From contig OY720344.1 in the NCBI GenBank assembly GCA_963082975.1, positions 7,613,580 to 7,677,579 of the forward strand: DNA of 64,000 nucleotides, given 5' to 3'. Below the pieces are notes generated by a model. The model ran no database searches, was not told where the DNA came from, and saw nothing but the letters and a program-made list of their open reading frames with translations. The translations under genes were made by a program, and so were the position numbers. Below, piece by piece: positions 11,321 through 21,467 of this stretch. How positions within the stretch are numbered: position 1 is the stretch's first letter; every line of letters starts with the position of its first letter. This DNA comes from Labia minor. Lineage: Eukaryota; Arthropoda; Insecta; Dermaptera; Spongiphoridae.

Positions 11321-11415
11321 TTAAAACGATTAAAGGATTGGTAGTCATAAACAAAAAAAAAAATTTGAATATTGAATTTGATTTTATCATATTCGATTTT
11401 ATCTCTTAACATAAA

Positions 11416-11760
11416 TACATAGTACCGGGACCCCGAGCCTCGGCTCGGTACTTAAGTTAAAAAAAATGATTCATTATTATTGGATTTGGCTGGTAATATT
11501 AATACCTGGGACACCGAGCTCTCGCTCTACCCTTTAAAAAATATTGATACACAATTCTTTAATTATTTATTACAATTATTAAATGTTACACATTTGCATC
11601 AATCTGATTAAAATTAATGAACTTGTGCTCCTCAATAATACATAAATATATAATATATAGGTACATATATTTTTTTTCTATAGTGTTTTTTTGAAAAACT
11701 GTTTAGCGCCCCAAGTGGTTATAAAACAAACTAAAGACAAAAAAACGTGCTTTGCAGCTT
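11416..11760. mobile_element. Family E repeat with two hairpins
   Basis: Two hairpin-forming blocks about 85 bp apart introduce it: CCGAGCCTCGGCTCGG (a perfect palindrome at about 11,434-11,449) and, at about 11,505-11,535, CACCGAGCTCTCGCTCTACC, an eroded version. Between them TTGGATTTGGCTGGTAATAT matches E1. Further right, ATTTGCATCAATCTGATTAA and AATGAACTTGTGCTCCTCAA recur at about 12,450-12,495. Probably two nested or tandem copies of one non-autonomous element. Confidence 0.5.
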
Positions 11761-11761
11761 T

Positions 11762-12300
11762 TCGGAATTAAAAAAGCAAAATTGGCAGTCGTGGGACTGG
11801 CCGACAGAAGTGAAAACTTCTGCGTAAGAAATTTTAAAACAGACGAAATTCGCGCTATTTCACGAGAAAGATGAATTTCATATGCATGTATATATATATA
11901 ACTTATATATTATTTTAAACATATATTTTAAACAAATTTGTAACTTATATTTATATATATATAAATACACAACTTTGTTTAAAATATTGCAATACGAACT
12001 GTTTTATAATTCTTATCTCTAACATAAAATATATATTTATTATGTGAAGTTCATTTCGTATAATTTTGATTATATATGTATATATGAAATGAACTTTACA
12101 TAATAAATATATATTTATATGTTAGAGATAATTTATAAAACAGTTCTAATGACAATTCAAATTTCGCGCTCTGTTATAAGAAATTTGAAAGCAGACGTAA
12201 TGTGCTAGCTTCATGGTGTTGGTCACGATCACGCGAGTTCTATACTTTTTCCCCATCCCGCAAAAGTGCTCAACGCCGCTAAAGAAGTTTTCACTTCAAA
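11762..12300. mobile_element. Family D element with internal palindrome (D2)
   Basis: It contains the D block (GGCAGTCGTGGGACTGGCCG, AGAAGTGAAAACTTCTGCGT) also found at 885-984. The inverted AAGTTTTCACTTC at about 12,287 faces AAGTGAAAACTTC at about 11,809, so these could be terminal or subterminal inverted repeats. A TAAGAAATTT-AAA-CAGACG unit occurs twice in direct orientation (about 11,826 and 12,178), flanking a long palindrome. No coding capacity. Confidence 0.55.
11994..12147. repeat. Near-perfect palindrome, 70-bp arms
   Basis: Left-arm blocks GAACTGTTTTATAATTCTTA, TCTCTAACATAAAATATATA and TATGTGAAGTTCATTTCGTA face inverted counterparts with only a few mismatches across about 70 bp, around a loop of roughly 13-15 bp. 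As RNA it would form a long stem-loop. It lies inside family D element D2. Confidence 0.85.
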
Positions 12301-12691
12301 AATTATTTAATATTTGGAAATATATCTGACTTATAGAAAAAATGAATATTAATTAAAGAAAGAAATAGTTTTTAAAATATCCTGAATAATATGTAACAAT
12401 TTTCAAGATAGAAATTTATTACAATATTACAATTATTAACTGTTGCATCATTGCATCAATCTGATTAAAATGAATGGAACTTCGGGTACTCAATAATAAT
12501 AAATAAAATAATATTAATAAATATATTAAATAATATTTTATTGAAAAAATATTAAAAATTATAAAACTATCTAAAACTTAATTAATAAAAGAATAATGAA
12601 TAAATAAATATAGAATAGTAATTTATTAAAAAGTAAACAATAGATAAAAAGAAAAAAAAATAACAAAATCATTATTTTCATTTTTAAATAA

Positions 12692-12768
12692 CGATTCACC
12701 CGGCGAGTTTCGAACCGACGAAATCCACTCGTTAAAACATCAGTCCAACCGCTGGACTATATGTATTT
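12692..12768 (-). repeat. tRNA-like SINE head
   Basis: On the minus strand TAGTCCAGCGGTTGGACTG resembles a tRNA D-arm with A box, and GTCGGTTCGAAACTCGCCG resembles a T-arm with a B box (GGTTCGAAACTC). The flanks cannot form a seven-pair acceptor stem (upstream ATACATA against GGGTGAA), so it is not a functional tRNA gene. A tRNA-derived SINE or a decayed tRNA pseudogene fits better. Confidence 0.5.
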
Positions 12769-12785
12769 AGATAAAAAATTGTCAT

Positions 12786-13030
12786 TTTTTTACTGTCTTA
12801 GCAGGCAGTATTAAAAATTTTGACGTTTTCCATATAATATATAATTTTCAATTAAGAAATTAATAATGAAGCTGTATGTTTCAAGAGATATCATCAATAA
12901 AACTTAATTTTTCTTTATAAATACTATATCTAGTGTGAATTTGAAAAAAATCGTTAGAGCGGTTTTTGAGAACCATGATATATAGATAAATACATATATA
13001 CAATTTTAGCTAGCATAATAAGATAAGATA
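12786..13030. mobile_element. Family E-like repeat fragment (E2)
   Basis: It begins with ACTGTCTTAGCAGGCAGT, a small hairpin placed like the family A tip, followed by ATTAAAAATTTTGACG. The remainder (TTTTTCTTTATAAATACTAT, GTGTGAATTTGAAAAAAATC, TTTAGCTAGCATAAT) matches the end of E1 at about 6490-6605. It is probably another Helentron-like non-autonomous element; the right end is unclear. Confidence 0.45.
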
Positions 13031-13253
13031 TATATATATATCTTCTAACTCAATTAACTAATCAATAGAATATATAATTAATTATTTAATAAAATAGAAT
13101 CATATTTTTACAAATTACTGTACATACTGTATCTGTATTCTAAAATTATTTTTATAAAAATTTATTTCAAAATTTTATATTATTATTATTATTTTTATAC
13201 ACAAAAATAAAATATAATATTAAATTAATTAAAATAAAAAAATATAAAACAGT

Positions 13254-13424
13254 GAGACGGTTATATGAATTAGGTGACCTTGGAACAGTAGAACGGGTCC
13301 TATCATCTTTTACCTTGATTTTCTTGATCCGCTACGCTATCAAGTAGCTTTCCCAATTTTGATCCCGGGTACTGGGTTGACTCCATCCCATATACCCCAG
13401 ATAGAGAAATTCCCTTGCCAGGCC
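13254..13424 (-). mobile_element. tRNA-derived SINE body, head-truncated copy
   Basis: The segment AGTAGAACGGGTCCT..ACCTTGATTTTCTTGATC..GCTATCAAGTAGCTTT..GAGAAATTCCCTTGCCAGGCC aligns almost throughout with the body of the more complete SINE at 42,105-42,345, in the same orientation. The tRNA-related head with A and B boxes is missing: the match stops exactly where the CCAGGCC block gives way to AAAATATAAAC. It is a 5'-truncated insertion. Confidence 0.75.
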
Positions 13425-14337
13425 AAAATATAAACATAAATAATTAGAAATTAATTTTATTATTATTTGAGTTGCAGTGATTCAGTCAAAGGTAACATTC
13501 TGAAAAAAATAGATATAATTTCAAGATCTCTACACTATCTCAATTTGTCATCTCAATTTGTTTCAAATATTTATTTATTTGATGAACAGGAAATAATTAC
13601 TATTGATCGACATTTTAAAATTAATTTTCATTTTTGTCATTTAAAATTATTATTATTATTATTATTATATAAAATTGATCATATTAATTTCTTTACTAAA
13701 AGTATTTTCTCAAATTTAAAATACATAAATATTGAGTTAATTTTCATATTCATAAGTAAAAAAAAACCTACTCGTATATTAATCTCTTCAAATTTTCAAT
13801 CATCATCAATGGGTTTTTTGACCTTTTTGTTTTGGGTTTTAGACTCCCTTGCATTATACGTATACTAATGTAGATACACAATTATACACACCTTCTACAC
13901 ACTCTATGATATACTGCTTGCTTGGAATTTTATGTTTATACATAAATCCTGTTTACCATATAACCAAATATCTTTTGGATACTTGTAATAAAAAAAAGAG
14001 TTAAAGATACCTCCATTTCATATGGCGATCGCATATCACTAAAATTTGTCCTAAAACGAACATTGACAACAATTGAATTTGTTATACCAGATATTTTTAA
14101 CTGTGGTGTATATATATCAAGAATAAAGATTTTTTTTTGTTTTTTTTCAAAATTATATTTAAAAATTTAAAGCTTTCTTAAGGATACAAAAATGGCGTCT
14201 AACAAACTATAATTTCATCAAAATTATAAATTAAATAGCAATCGCAAACTTGGATTAAACAAGAAAGAAAATTATTTATATAGATACAATAAATATATAT
14301 ATAGAAATAGAAATTATTTAATACTCTCTACTATATC

Positions 14338-14490
14338 CAGGGCCCGCTCTTGAGGGCGGCAAACCGGGCATTTGTCAGGGGGGAAAATATGAAGGGAGGC
14401 ATTTCGGTTTTGAATGTAATAAATTTTACCAAAATTGGGGCGGTAATTGATTCTATTGCCGGGGCATCGTAAATGCTAGAGCTGACACTG
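14338..14490. mobile_element. hAT-type MITE, 153 bp, with 8-bp TSD
   Basis: Ends are CAGGGCCCGCTCTTGAG and, inverted, CAGTGTCAGCTCTAGCA. Both sides are flanked by a perfect direct 8-bp ACTATATC (14,330-14,337 and 14,491-14,498). Eight-base target duplications with CA(G)..TG tips are the hAT signature. The interior is G-rich (GGCAAACCGGGCATTTGTCA, AATTGGGGCGGTAATTGATT), unlike the surroundings, and non-coding. The perfect duplication suggests a modest age. Confidence 0.88.
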
Positions 14491-14534
14491 ACTATATCTT
14501 CTTATGGATAATAATATTAATAATAATAATAGTT

Positions 14535-14705
14535 TATTTATTTCCTTTAAACATTCGAGATGCCTTAAGGGTTATCAAATGGAGGCCATGCCTCGGGATA
14601 CATTTTTTGATACAGTAATTTTGATAACTTAGTTATTGTAGGTTTACTTATGTTGATAGCAGAAGCCGTGAAGCTGAAGACCCTGTCAACATCCTCCCTT
14701 ATTAT
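14535..14705 (-). repeat. Possible retroposon 3' end
   Basis: Read on the minus strand, a non-repetitive block (ACAGGGTCTTCAGCTTCACG, GCCTCCATTTGATAACCCTT) ends in AAAGGAAATAAATAAAC and then a (TATTAT)n run, which looks like a LINE 3'-UTR or retroposon tail. There is no ORF and no second copy in the window, so this is tentative. Confidence 0.3.
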
Positions 14706-15039
14706 AATAAGATAATAATATTAAAAGTGTATTTAAATGTTACGTATATAATATTATTATATTTATTACTATATTATCTCAATGAGATGCTTGATCTTTT
14801 TTACCTTTTTAATTGATATTGAATTTTATGAAATAAAAGGGGGAAAAAAATATGATTCTGAATTTCTTTTCTTTATTCTCTCTTCTTTTTTGCTTTTTAT
14901 TTTGAGTCTCGTTAAATTTGAAAAGGCAGCTTATTCGTCGTTTCTATAACAAGCTGCTTTTATATTCGATACACTCACACACATGTTTTATTTTCAATTC
15001 GAGTATGAAAAATAAGATAATTCTTTGAGATATATTATA

Positions 15040-15151
15040 CGAGTATCCTTCTAGTCCTTGCTCTCGCTCTCCGGAGCTAGAATCCTGTGTGAGAGAACGA
15101 ACACAAGAAGGGGATGTCATAGTAAGATGGAAGGATATGATATCGATGCCT

Positions 15152-15183
<32 letters not shown>

Positions 15184-15470
15184 TCTATTCGCTGCTCGAC
15201 GAGGAAGAGGAGGAATGGAAAAACATGTAGGATACAAAATGAAATTTCTCTTGCTAGCGTTGTGTGTAGGAGGGTGGGTTTTAGAATTGAGGTGGATGGG
15301 GTGGAGTGGGGTGGGGGTGAAGAAGAAGAGGGGGTGGGAGGTGGAGGTAGGGACTTACCCTCCAGGGGAGAGTCGTTTTGCCTTTACCCTAGATCTACAC
15401 ACAAGGCAACATGAAATTGAAGTCCATAGGGGATGATAGGATAGAAAAAATTCGAGGTAGTTCAAGGATG
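15040..15470. other. GC-richer unique island with (TC)n and G-rich runs
   Basis: It contains CTCTCGCTCTCCGGAGCTAG, a TC run at about 15,156-15,182 and a G-rich plus strand (GTGGATGGGGTGGAGTGGGG, GGAGGTGGAGGTAGGG). Overlapping frames of 97-118 codons exist on both strands, but their sequences are Ser/Leu or Gly/Glu simple sequence and have no domain. Possibly regulatory. Confidence 0.3.
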
Positions 15471-16035
15471 GCTCATCCCTGGTATACAGCAACCTTATTA
15501 TAATCAACATCCCACCCACCCACCCAAAAACAACTAAAATTCGATATTTACATGATATCTATTAATGATCGACTTTATAAAATATCATTTTTAATCAAAA
15601 CAAATAAAAAAAAACAACGTCTTTTATAAAATTGTCTTTTCAATTATTTTATCATTCCTTTTAAAAAAAAATTTAAGAGAAAAATTATTTTACTATCAAT
15701 CAATTTTTCAATTTTTCATTTTTGTTTTTTTTTTTTTTAAATTTTTTAAAAAATAAAAAAATATTAACTTTTTTATATATTGATGCAAAAAAAAAAATTC
15801 AATAAAATGGAAGTGACAAAAATATTATAGTGCTTTAAACGAAATTCAAATCAGATACAGCAAGAGAGAGAAAAAAAGAGAGGAAATTATCAAATTGGAT
15901 TTGAAAAACGGAATTGAGAAAATTTCGTTTCATTTGTAATATATCCTATACAAAAAATATATATATTGTATATATTTGTATATTTATGACATTGTTTTTT
16001 CTTAATTTTAATTCATAAAAAATTATTAACTAGAT
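15470..16035. other. AT-rich stretch, no recognisable feature
   Basis: A (CCCA)n-like run near 15,510-15,530 and A/T homopolymers are the only notable sequences. Confidence 0.5.
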
Positions 16036-16130
16036 CAGTGTTTCCCCAACCTTTTTTATTCTATGCCCCACTTAAGTAAGCCCTTCTTTATGCCCCATAT
16101 TTAATATATACTACCATAATTTTTAATATT
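16036..16130. mobile_element. hAT-type element 5' fragment
   Basis: The tip CAGTGTTTCCCCAACC is closely similar to the left tip of the complete element at 48,737 (CAGTGTTTCCCAAACTTTTT), followed by a different interior with TGCCCCACTTAAGTAAGCCC. No inverted partner CACTG with a duplicated flank follows, so only one end is left. Confidence 0.55.
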
Positions 16131-16739
16131 AAAAAATTGAATTATTTGATTAAGAAACTTAAATGATAGATTTTATAAAGAAATCACTAAGAAATTATTA
16201 ACGAAAATTTTCAAAAATTAATAAAAAACCATTATTCAAATTCGAAATAATTTTAATAAAGATTTTTCTAAAAATATTTTAATTTAATGTGATTTTTGCA
16301 CTTGATGCTTGTTGCATATAGATTTTATGTTAGGTTCCATTTTGGTTAGTCTCAAGTCTACCCGTTCCGACGATTTCTTTTTTTTACCTGTAAATCAATT
16401 ACAGCACTTATTAAAATTGCCCAGATCAAAAGGGTTAAACTCTTGTCGAGTCCTTTTTTTTAATTGATATTGAATTTAATATTTCATTAGTTTCTTAAAT
16501 TTCTTTAATTTAATTAATTTAATGAAAGCATTCGACAAAAGTATAGTACACACACACACACACACACATAATCACTACATGATAAATAATAATAACAAAT
16601 TGATTTTTTTATAGGGTTAAATTAGAAATTCGAATTTAGAGAATTTATGTTGAGTACCCTACCCTCTTAATTTATATTTTATTATCTTTTTAATTGATAA
16701 CCATTATAGTTTTTATATAATTCATAAGTTTTTTTTTTA

Positions 16740-17377
16740 AAAAATAAGTTGACCTGTGGCCAGGTCCGAACCGACCGACGATTTGAAGTAAATTAATTTC
16801 CAGCTACAGAAACAATTTCAAATAATTTTAATATACGATCTATTAATGTAATAAAAAACAGATATGAATACATAAATAATAAATATAAACATTTTTAATT
16901 TTATTTTATTTATAATATATATATATGCAAGACCAGGCTGTGACGTCAAGAATGGCTGGATGACGTCATATAATTTTAAATCAAGAAAAAACTAATAAAT
17001 ATGATTTTCCCGACGATAAAACCAATACAAAGTGCATGATTCGTGGTGATATATAAAAAATCTCCTCATGTGAAATTTGGTGTGAAAATAACCCTTTCCT
17101 TCCTATCGTCGATCGCTAATACTACCACTTCCGGTTTCCGGAATTGCACCAAAAGTTGATCAATTCATCCCACTGAAGTAAATATACCAAATTTCATCAA
17201 AATCGGTTGAGCCGTTCAGGCTGTACACATCTATACGGACGGACGGACGGACAGACATCATGCTAAAAATACTTTTTTCTGTTAAGAAAATGCATGATTC
17301 GTGGAGATATGTAAAAATCTCCACATGTGAAATTTGGTGTGAAAACAATACCTCCCTTACTATCGTCGGTCGGTAAA
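16740..17377 (-). mobile_element. Family B Helentron/HINE-like element, complete-ended copy (B2)
   Basis: Reading from the left: terminal palindrome GACCTGTGGCCAGGTC, then the subterminal repeat ACCGACCGACGAT; at the far right tip its inverse ATCGTCGGTCGGT. The interior has two TGACGTCA sites (16,941 and 16,961), the block AATCGGTTGAGCCGTTCAGG, GGACGGACGGACGGACAGAC and two copies of ATGCATGATTCGTGG..ATCTCCACATGTGAAATTT (the first with GTGGTGATATAT). The plan, terminal at one end and subterminal plus palindrome at the other, is that of Helentron-derived elements (inference). No ORF of meaning. Confidence 0.75.
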
Positions 17378-17889
17378 AATATTTAATAAACTAATAAGAA
17401 TTTAAACTTATCTAATCTTTTATTTAAATAAGTTTAGATATAAAATAATTATTTCTTTAGATATATATATTAATTCACACAAATTTTTGTTTGTTTTAGA
17501 TGCTGCCACTATTGCAATCAAAGGTAATAAATAATTCGTCGATTAATTAAACATTAATTTATGTATTAAAGAAAAAAAAAATGTATTTAAAGAGTATAAA
17601 AAGTAAGTATTTCTAAAAAGTTGTTCAAAAATGTATAAATTTTATTCTATTATTAAATTATAATTATTTTTTTTTATTAGAGATTCACACATTCATTCAA
17701 AGCACAAAATATTTATTTAATTAAAAATTACACAAATTTTAGATAATAGATTTTTCTCTACAATCAATATTAAATTTTTATTTTGTTTTTTTTTGTTTAA
17801 GTTAATAATTTTGAACAAATTCAAATTTTCATTCTTGTTTTTTTTTTAATTTTTTTTTTTTAGTTTCAACATTGTAAATAAATATTATA

Positions 17890-18350
17890 TGCTTGTGGTT
17901 GAAGTGAAGTAAGTCATTTACGTTTATTTAATCATTACATAAAAGAGAGAGAGAGAGAGAGAGTGGGGAAGAGGGGGAGAGAGAGTGAAGTCGTCCCCCT
18001 TTAAATATTTGATCTTGAAGTTATCTTGAGTGGAGTTTGACTTAGTTATCACTTTAAACTTTAAAGAAGGAGATGAAAAGGAGTGAGGAGATAAAAAAAA
18101 GTGGAAAAAGAAGGAGGCATGAGGGGGGGGGGGGCGTTGCAATTGGAGTTATGAAAGGGAAGAAGGTGGTGGTGGTGGTGAGAGGGTTAGATCTTCAATG
18201 ATAGCCCCCGGGCTTGCATTCGATGAATATTTGCCTTCGTAATTCGAAACCTCCTCGTCGAAATTCCATTGGAACGACGAAACATCTTGCGGCTGGTGAA
18301 GTCGAACCATTCTTCTTCATTAGACATCATTGACCGCGCGGGAGGGGGGG
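17890..18350. other. GC-richer unique island with (GA)n and G-run
   Basis: It contains a GA run (17,944-17,963), a G-run (18,123-18,134) and GGTGGTGGTGGTGGTG, then a complex stretch GCCCCCGGGCTTGCATTCGA .. CCTCGTCGAAATTCCATTGG .. CATCTTGCGGCTGGTG with no repeat match. No credible ORF spans it. It may be conserved non-coding sequence. Confidence 0.3.
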
Positions 18351-18714
18351 GAGGGGGTCAATTGCTTTTATTTTATTTTCCTTTTAATTTCCCATTCAAT
18401 TAATAAGGAATTACTAGATCAAGAAAAAACTCTACATTTGTCATTCTTTCGATGGTATTTCTTTTATTCATGCTTTTCTTCCATTTCTTCCACTTTAGTA
18501 TTACTAATGTGGATATGTATGGATTAACCTGTATAAATAATAATATACAAATAGATTAACTTGTCTTTGAAAGATATAATTCTGGAATTCAATTTTAAAT
18601 TTATCTATGAAAAATAATCAAATGATCAATATTTATTCATTACAATTAAATAATTTATATACTCTAAGTTTTAGCATTTACTTATGCTTTATATCTTCAA
18701 AAAAAAAAAAAAAA

Positions 18715-19235
18715 AAAAATTGTGGTAAGGCACAGAACCGACCGACATTTGAAATAAATTAATTTCCAAACAACATTATATACCACATATACATTTGTAT
18801 AAAGTATAAAAAAAATATTTTTAAAACCTGAAATAAAATGACTAAATTATATTATCCTAGTTTGTATTTTTAGTTTAATTACTCAATTATTAATTACTAC
18901 TTTAATTTAAGTGAAATGTTTTCCGACAATGAATATAAAATTAATACTTTGTAAACTACCAGTTCCCGTTTCTGGATATACACTAAAAGTTGATGAATTC
19001 ATGCTACTGATGAATTAACTAAATATACCAACTTTTATCAAAATTCTTTGAGCCGTTCAAACTATGCACGTCTATACGGACACACAATGGACAGACGAAC
19101 GGACAGGCGAATAGACATCATGTTAAAAAATACTTTTTTCTATTAACAAAATGCATGATTCGTGGAGTTATGTAAAAATCTCCACATGTGAAATTTGTTG
19201 TGAAAACAATACCTTCCCTTCCTATTCTCGGTCGG
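18715..19235 (-). mobile_element. Family B Helentron/HINE-like element, copy B3
   Basis: Left end: TTGTGGTAAGGCACAGAACC, an eroded palindrome, plus ACCGACCGACATTTG. Right tip: TCTCGGTCGGTAAGA. The interior matches B1 closely (AATTATTAATTACTACTTTA, AATGTTTTCCGACAATGAAT, CAGACGAACGGACAGGCG). B1 and B3 form a sub-family lacking the paired TGACGTCA block found in B2 and B4. Confidence 0.7.
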
Positions 19236-19782
19236 TAAGAAATTTTATACACAAATTATACATACATAATTAATTTCAATATCAAAAGAAATCATTATTT
19301 TAATTATAATTATTATATAAAACACAAAATTGTTTGCAAAATACATAGTTTTAAATTTATAAATGTTATTAGAAAGTATAATATTCGATTTAAATTAAAA
19401 TAAATTTAGATATTTTTTTATATTTTCCTCTAAAATTTTAATTGGTATAATTTTCCTTTATATTATATTAACAATTAACTATTTTTTTAATGAAATAATA
19501 TATACATATAATAATATGAACAATTATATAAAAAAAATCTAAATTAAAAAAAACATGGTTAACTTCGCCCCCCTCCCTCCCTTCTCATTCATAATACATT
19601 TTAAATAAATAAAAGTTTAATTGATTAAAAATAAAATAAAATAAAATAATTGAACAACTTATCTATAATGCTAACTTTTGTACTGTATTTATTTAATTTG
19701 TTTCTATAAAATTATTATTAAAATATTATTATTAGAAGAAAAAAATTAATAATATTGATCAAATTCAATAAATATTTATATA

Positions 19783-19941
19783 CTATATTATTACTACTAT
19801 TACTATTACTACTACTACTATTACTACTACTAATATTACTATTACTAATATTACTACTACTAATATTACTACTACTAATATTACTACTACTACTACTACT
19901 ACTATTACTACTACTATTACTACTATTACTACTACTACTAT

Positions 19942-19973
<32 letters not shown>

Positions 19974-19995
19974 TTACTACTACTACTACCTACTA
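19783..19995. repeat. Long (ACT)n/(ATT)n trinucleotide array
   Basis: About 210 bp of TAC/TAT triplets with irregular alternation. It produces a 93-codon plus-strand frame that is almost pure leucine/isoleucine; this is a by-product of the repeat. Confidence 0.95.
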
Positions 19996-20149
19996 TAAAT
20001 AATAATAAAAATAAAAAAGAAATTACATTTAATTGAAAGAATAATTAATTAATTTTCTAAATATACATTTTATTATGTATTTCATAACAAAATATAATTC
20101 ACTAATCTGATAGGATTTAATAGAGATTGCAATTTTATTCGGTGTGAAT

Positions 20150-20485
20150 GATTTAAATCGATGGATGCATTGCAGGTATTTGACCCCAAAGTCCCACCGG
20201 CGCCATTGAATTGCAACTCTCGGTTTTCTTTTTTTCTCTTCATCCAGTCCCTCCACCCATTTATATCTTCAGCCCCTGGAGCCCAGGCCTTTCTCGTAGC
20301 CGGGCTCGTCTATATAGGAAATAAAAATATTTTTATAGAAGTACTTTCTTTTAGCGTTGCCTAGGTGATCATATAACATTGTTATTGCTATAGACTCGAG
20401 AAGACGTCGTCGACGACGACCTCCATCCATGTAATATAGCGCAGCACTTTTTCTTTTGCAAATGGCGACGGGCACCAGGCAAAAA
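20150..20485. promoter_or_regulatory. GC-rich unique island with ACGTCGTCGACGACG palindrome
   Basis: TTTGACCCCAAAGTCCCACC (a nuclear-receptor-like DR1, TGACCCcAAAGTCC on this strand), CTGGAGCCCAGGCCTTTCTC and GAAGACGTCGTCGACGACGA (a perfect CGTCGTCGACGACG palindrome) lie within 260 bp. Frames of 67-75 codons occur on both strands, without domains. I favour regulatory sequence or an untranslated exon; there is no direct proof. Confidence 0.35.
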
Positions 20486-20579
20486 AGAGACAATAAAAAA
20501 CACTAAAAACTTAAATCAATTTTTGAACTAAATTAAATATGTAAAGAGACTAATCGAGCCAAACGTTGGGCTGCCACTT

Positions 20580-21423
20580 TGTAAGGAGGACCGTTTCAAG
20601 TTGGGGTCACTTTGTAGACGATCCTCTTACGTTGTGTGCCAATTTATAAGGGGATCTAAGTATGAGGCACTTGTAATGACCCACGATGACCGCGAATTGT
20701 TAATTATGTTAAGTTAATGATGGGCGCCAACTTTGGATATCCCAAAGTATAAAATAGTGTTGAAAAATTAAGGGAAAAGGGAAAACACAATAATAATGTT
20801 CACATTAATTTACTTTAATTAAATAGATAATAAAATTAACAAATTAAATATACAAATTTTAAATAGAAAAAAATAAGAAAATGTAATTCACTATTGTCAC
20901 TGGAATTAGCAGAAATAATTATCAGAGGGTGTGATGAAAAGGATTATACACAAATAAGTATAGGTTATATCAGGATGATATCACTTGTTCGACTGTATCA
21001 CAGGGTGTGATAAAAATGATTATATACAAAATAATTATATCACGGGACGTGATAAATACCAGGTCATATCGGGATGATATCACTAGTTAAACTGTATCAC
21101 AGGGTGTGATGATAAAAATGATTATATACAAAATAATTATATCACGGGACGTGATAAATACAGGTCATATCAGGATGATATCACTTGTTCCACTGTCCAT
21201 TCTCAACTGTCTAAAAATATTAAAACTTGGAGGGATGGTTCCTCCCCTTATGTGAAATATAATATCTATATATATATTACATTTTAAGAATAATGCGACC
21301 AAATAACTTTGTTAATAAAAAAAAAAGGGAATAGAAAAACAAAATAAACTAAAAAATAGATAAACAAAATAAAATGTATAATAAAAAAAAATAACTAAGA
21401 ATATAAATACTTTGTCCGTTACA
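20580..21423 (-). repeat. 3' LTR of the Ty3/gypsy element
   Basis: In element orientation it starts TGTAACGGACAAAGTATTTA and ends CCTCCTTACA, as in the other LTR. It contains about 2.75 copies of a roughly 100-bp tandem unit (20,920-21,195), rich in hyphenated palindromes such as TATCACggGACGTGATA. Beyond its end, at 20,549-20,579, lies a 31-bp stretch like the primer-binding-site region found beside the 5' LTR. Confidence 0.93.
20920..21195. repeat. Tandem ~100-bp repeat with dyads inside the LTR
   Basis: Units start at about 20,920 (partial), 20,996 and 21,095. Each full unit carries three dyads: TATCACAGGGTGTGATA, TATCACGGGACGTGATA and ATATCRGGATGATAT. The same array is present in the other LTR at about 24,346-24,621. 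The even arrangement suggests protein-binding sites (inference). Confidence 0.85.
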
Positions 21424-21435
21424 TCCTCCCCCTCT
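21424..21435 (-). other. Polypurine tract of the LTR element
   Basis: On the minus strand AGAGGGGGAGGA lies immediately before the TGTAACGG start of the 3' LTR, the expected place and composition for the plus-strand primer. Confidence 0.85.
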
Positions 21436-21467
21436 GATTCCGAGGTCTTTTGATTGAGGGATCAGCC

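Noticed and set aside
12692-12768. Functional tRNA gene on the minus strand
   Set aside because: A- and B-box-like arms exist, but the acceptor stem cannot form and the anticodon arm is poor. Reported as a SINE-like head instead.
13467-13868. 133-codon plus-strand frame
   Set aside because: Sequence is AT-driven (Ile, Leu, Phe, Asn, Lys), with a poly-Leu run from an ATT repeat, no domain and no codon signal. Such length can occur by chance in this composition when TAA/TAG happen to fall in other frames.
15058-15436. Two plus-strand frames of about 115-118 codons and a 97-codon minus frame
   Set aside because: The frames overlap each other and owe their length to TC and G-rich simple sequence. 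No frame has domain-like text throughout.
19755-20036. 93-codon plus-strand frame rich in leucine and isoleucine
   Set aside because: It is a translation of the ACT/ATT trinucleotide array and not a protein.
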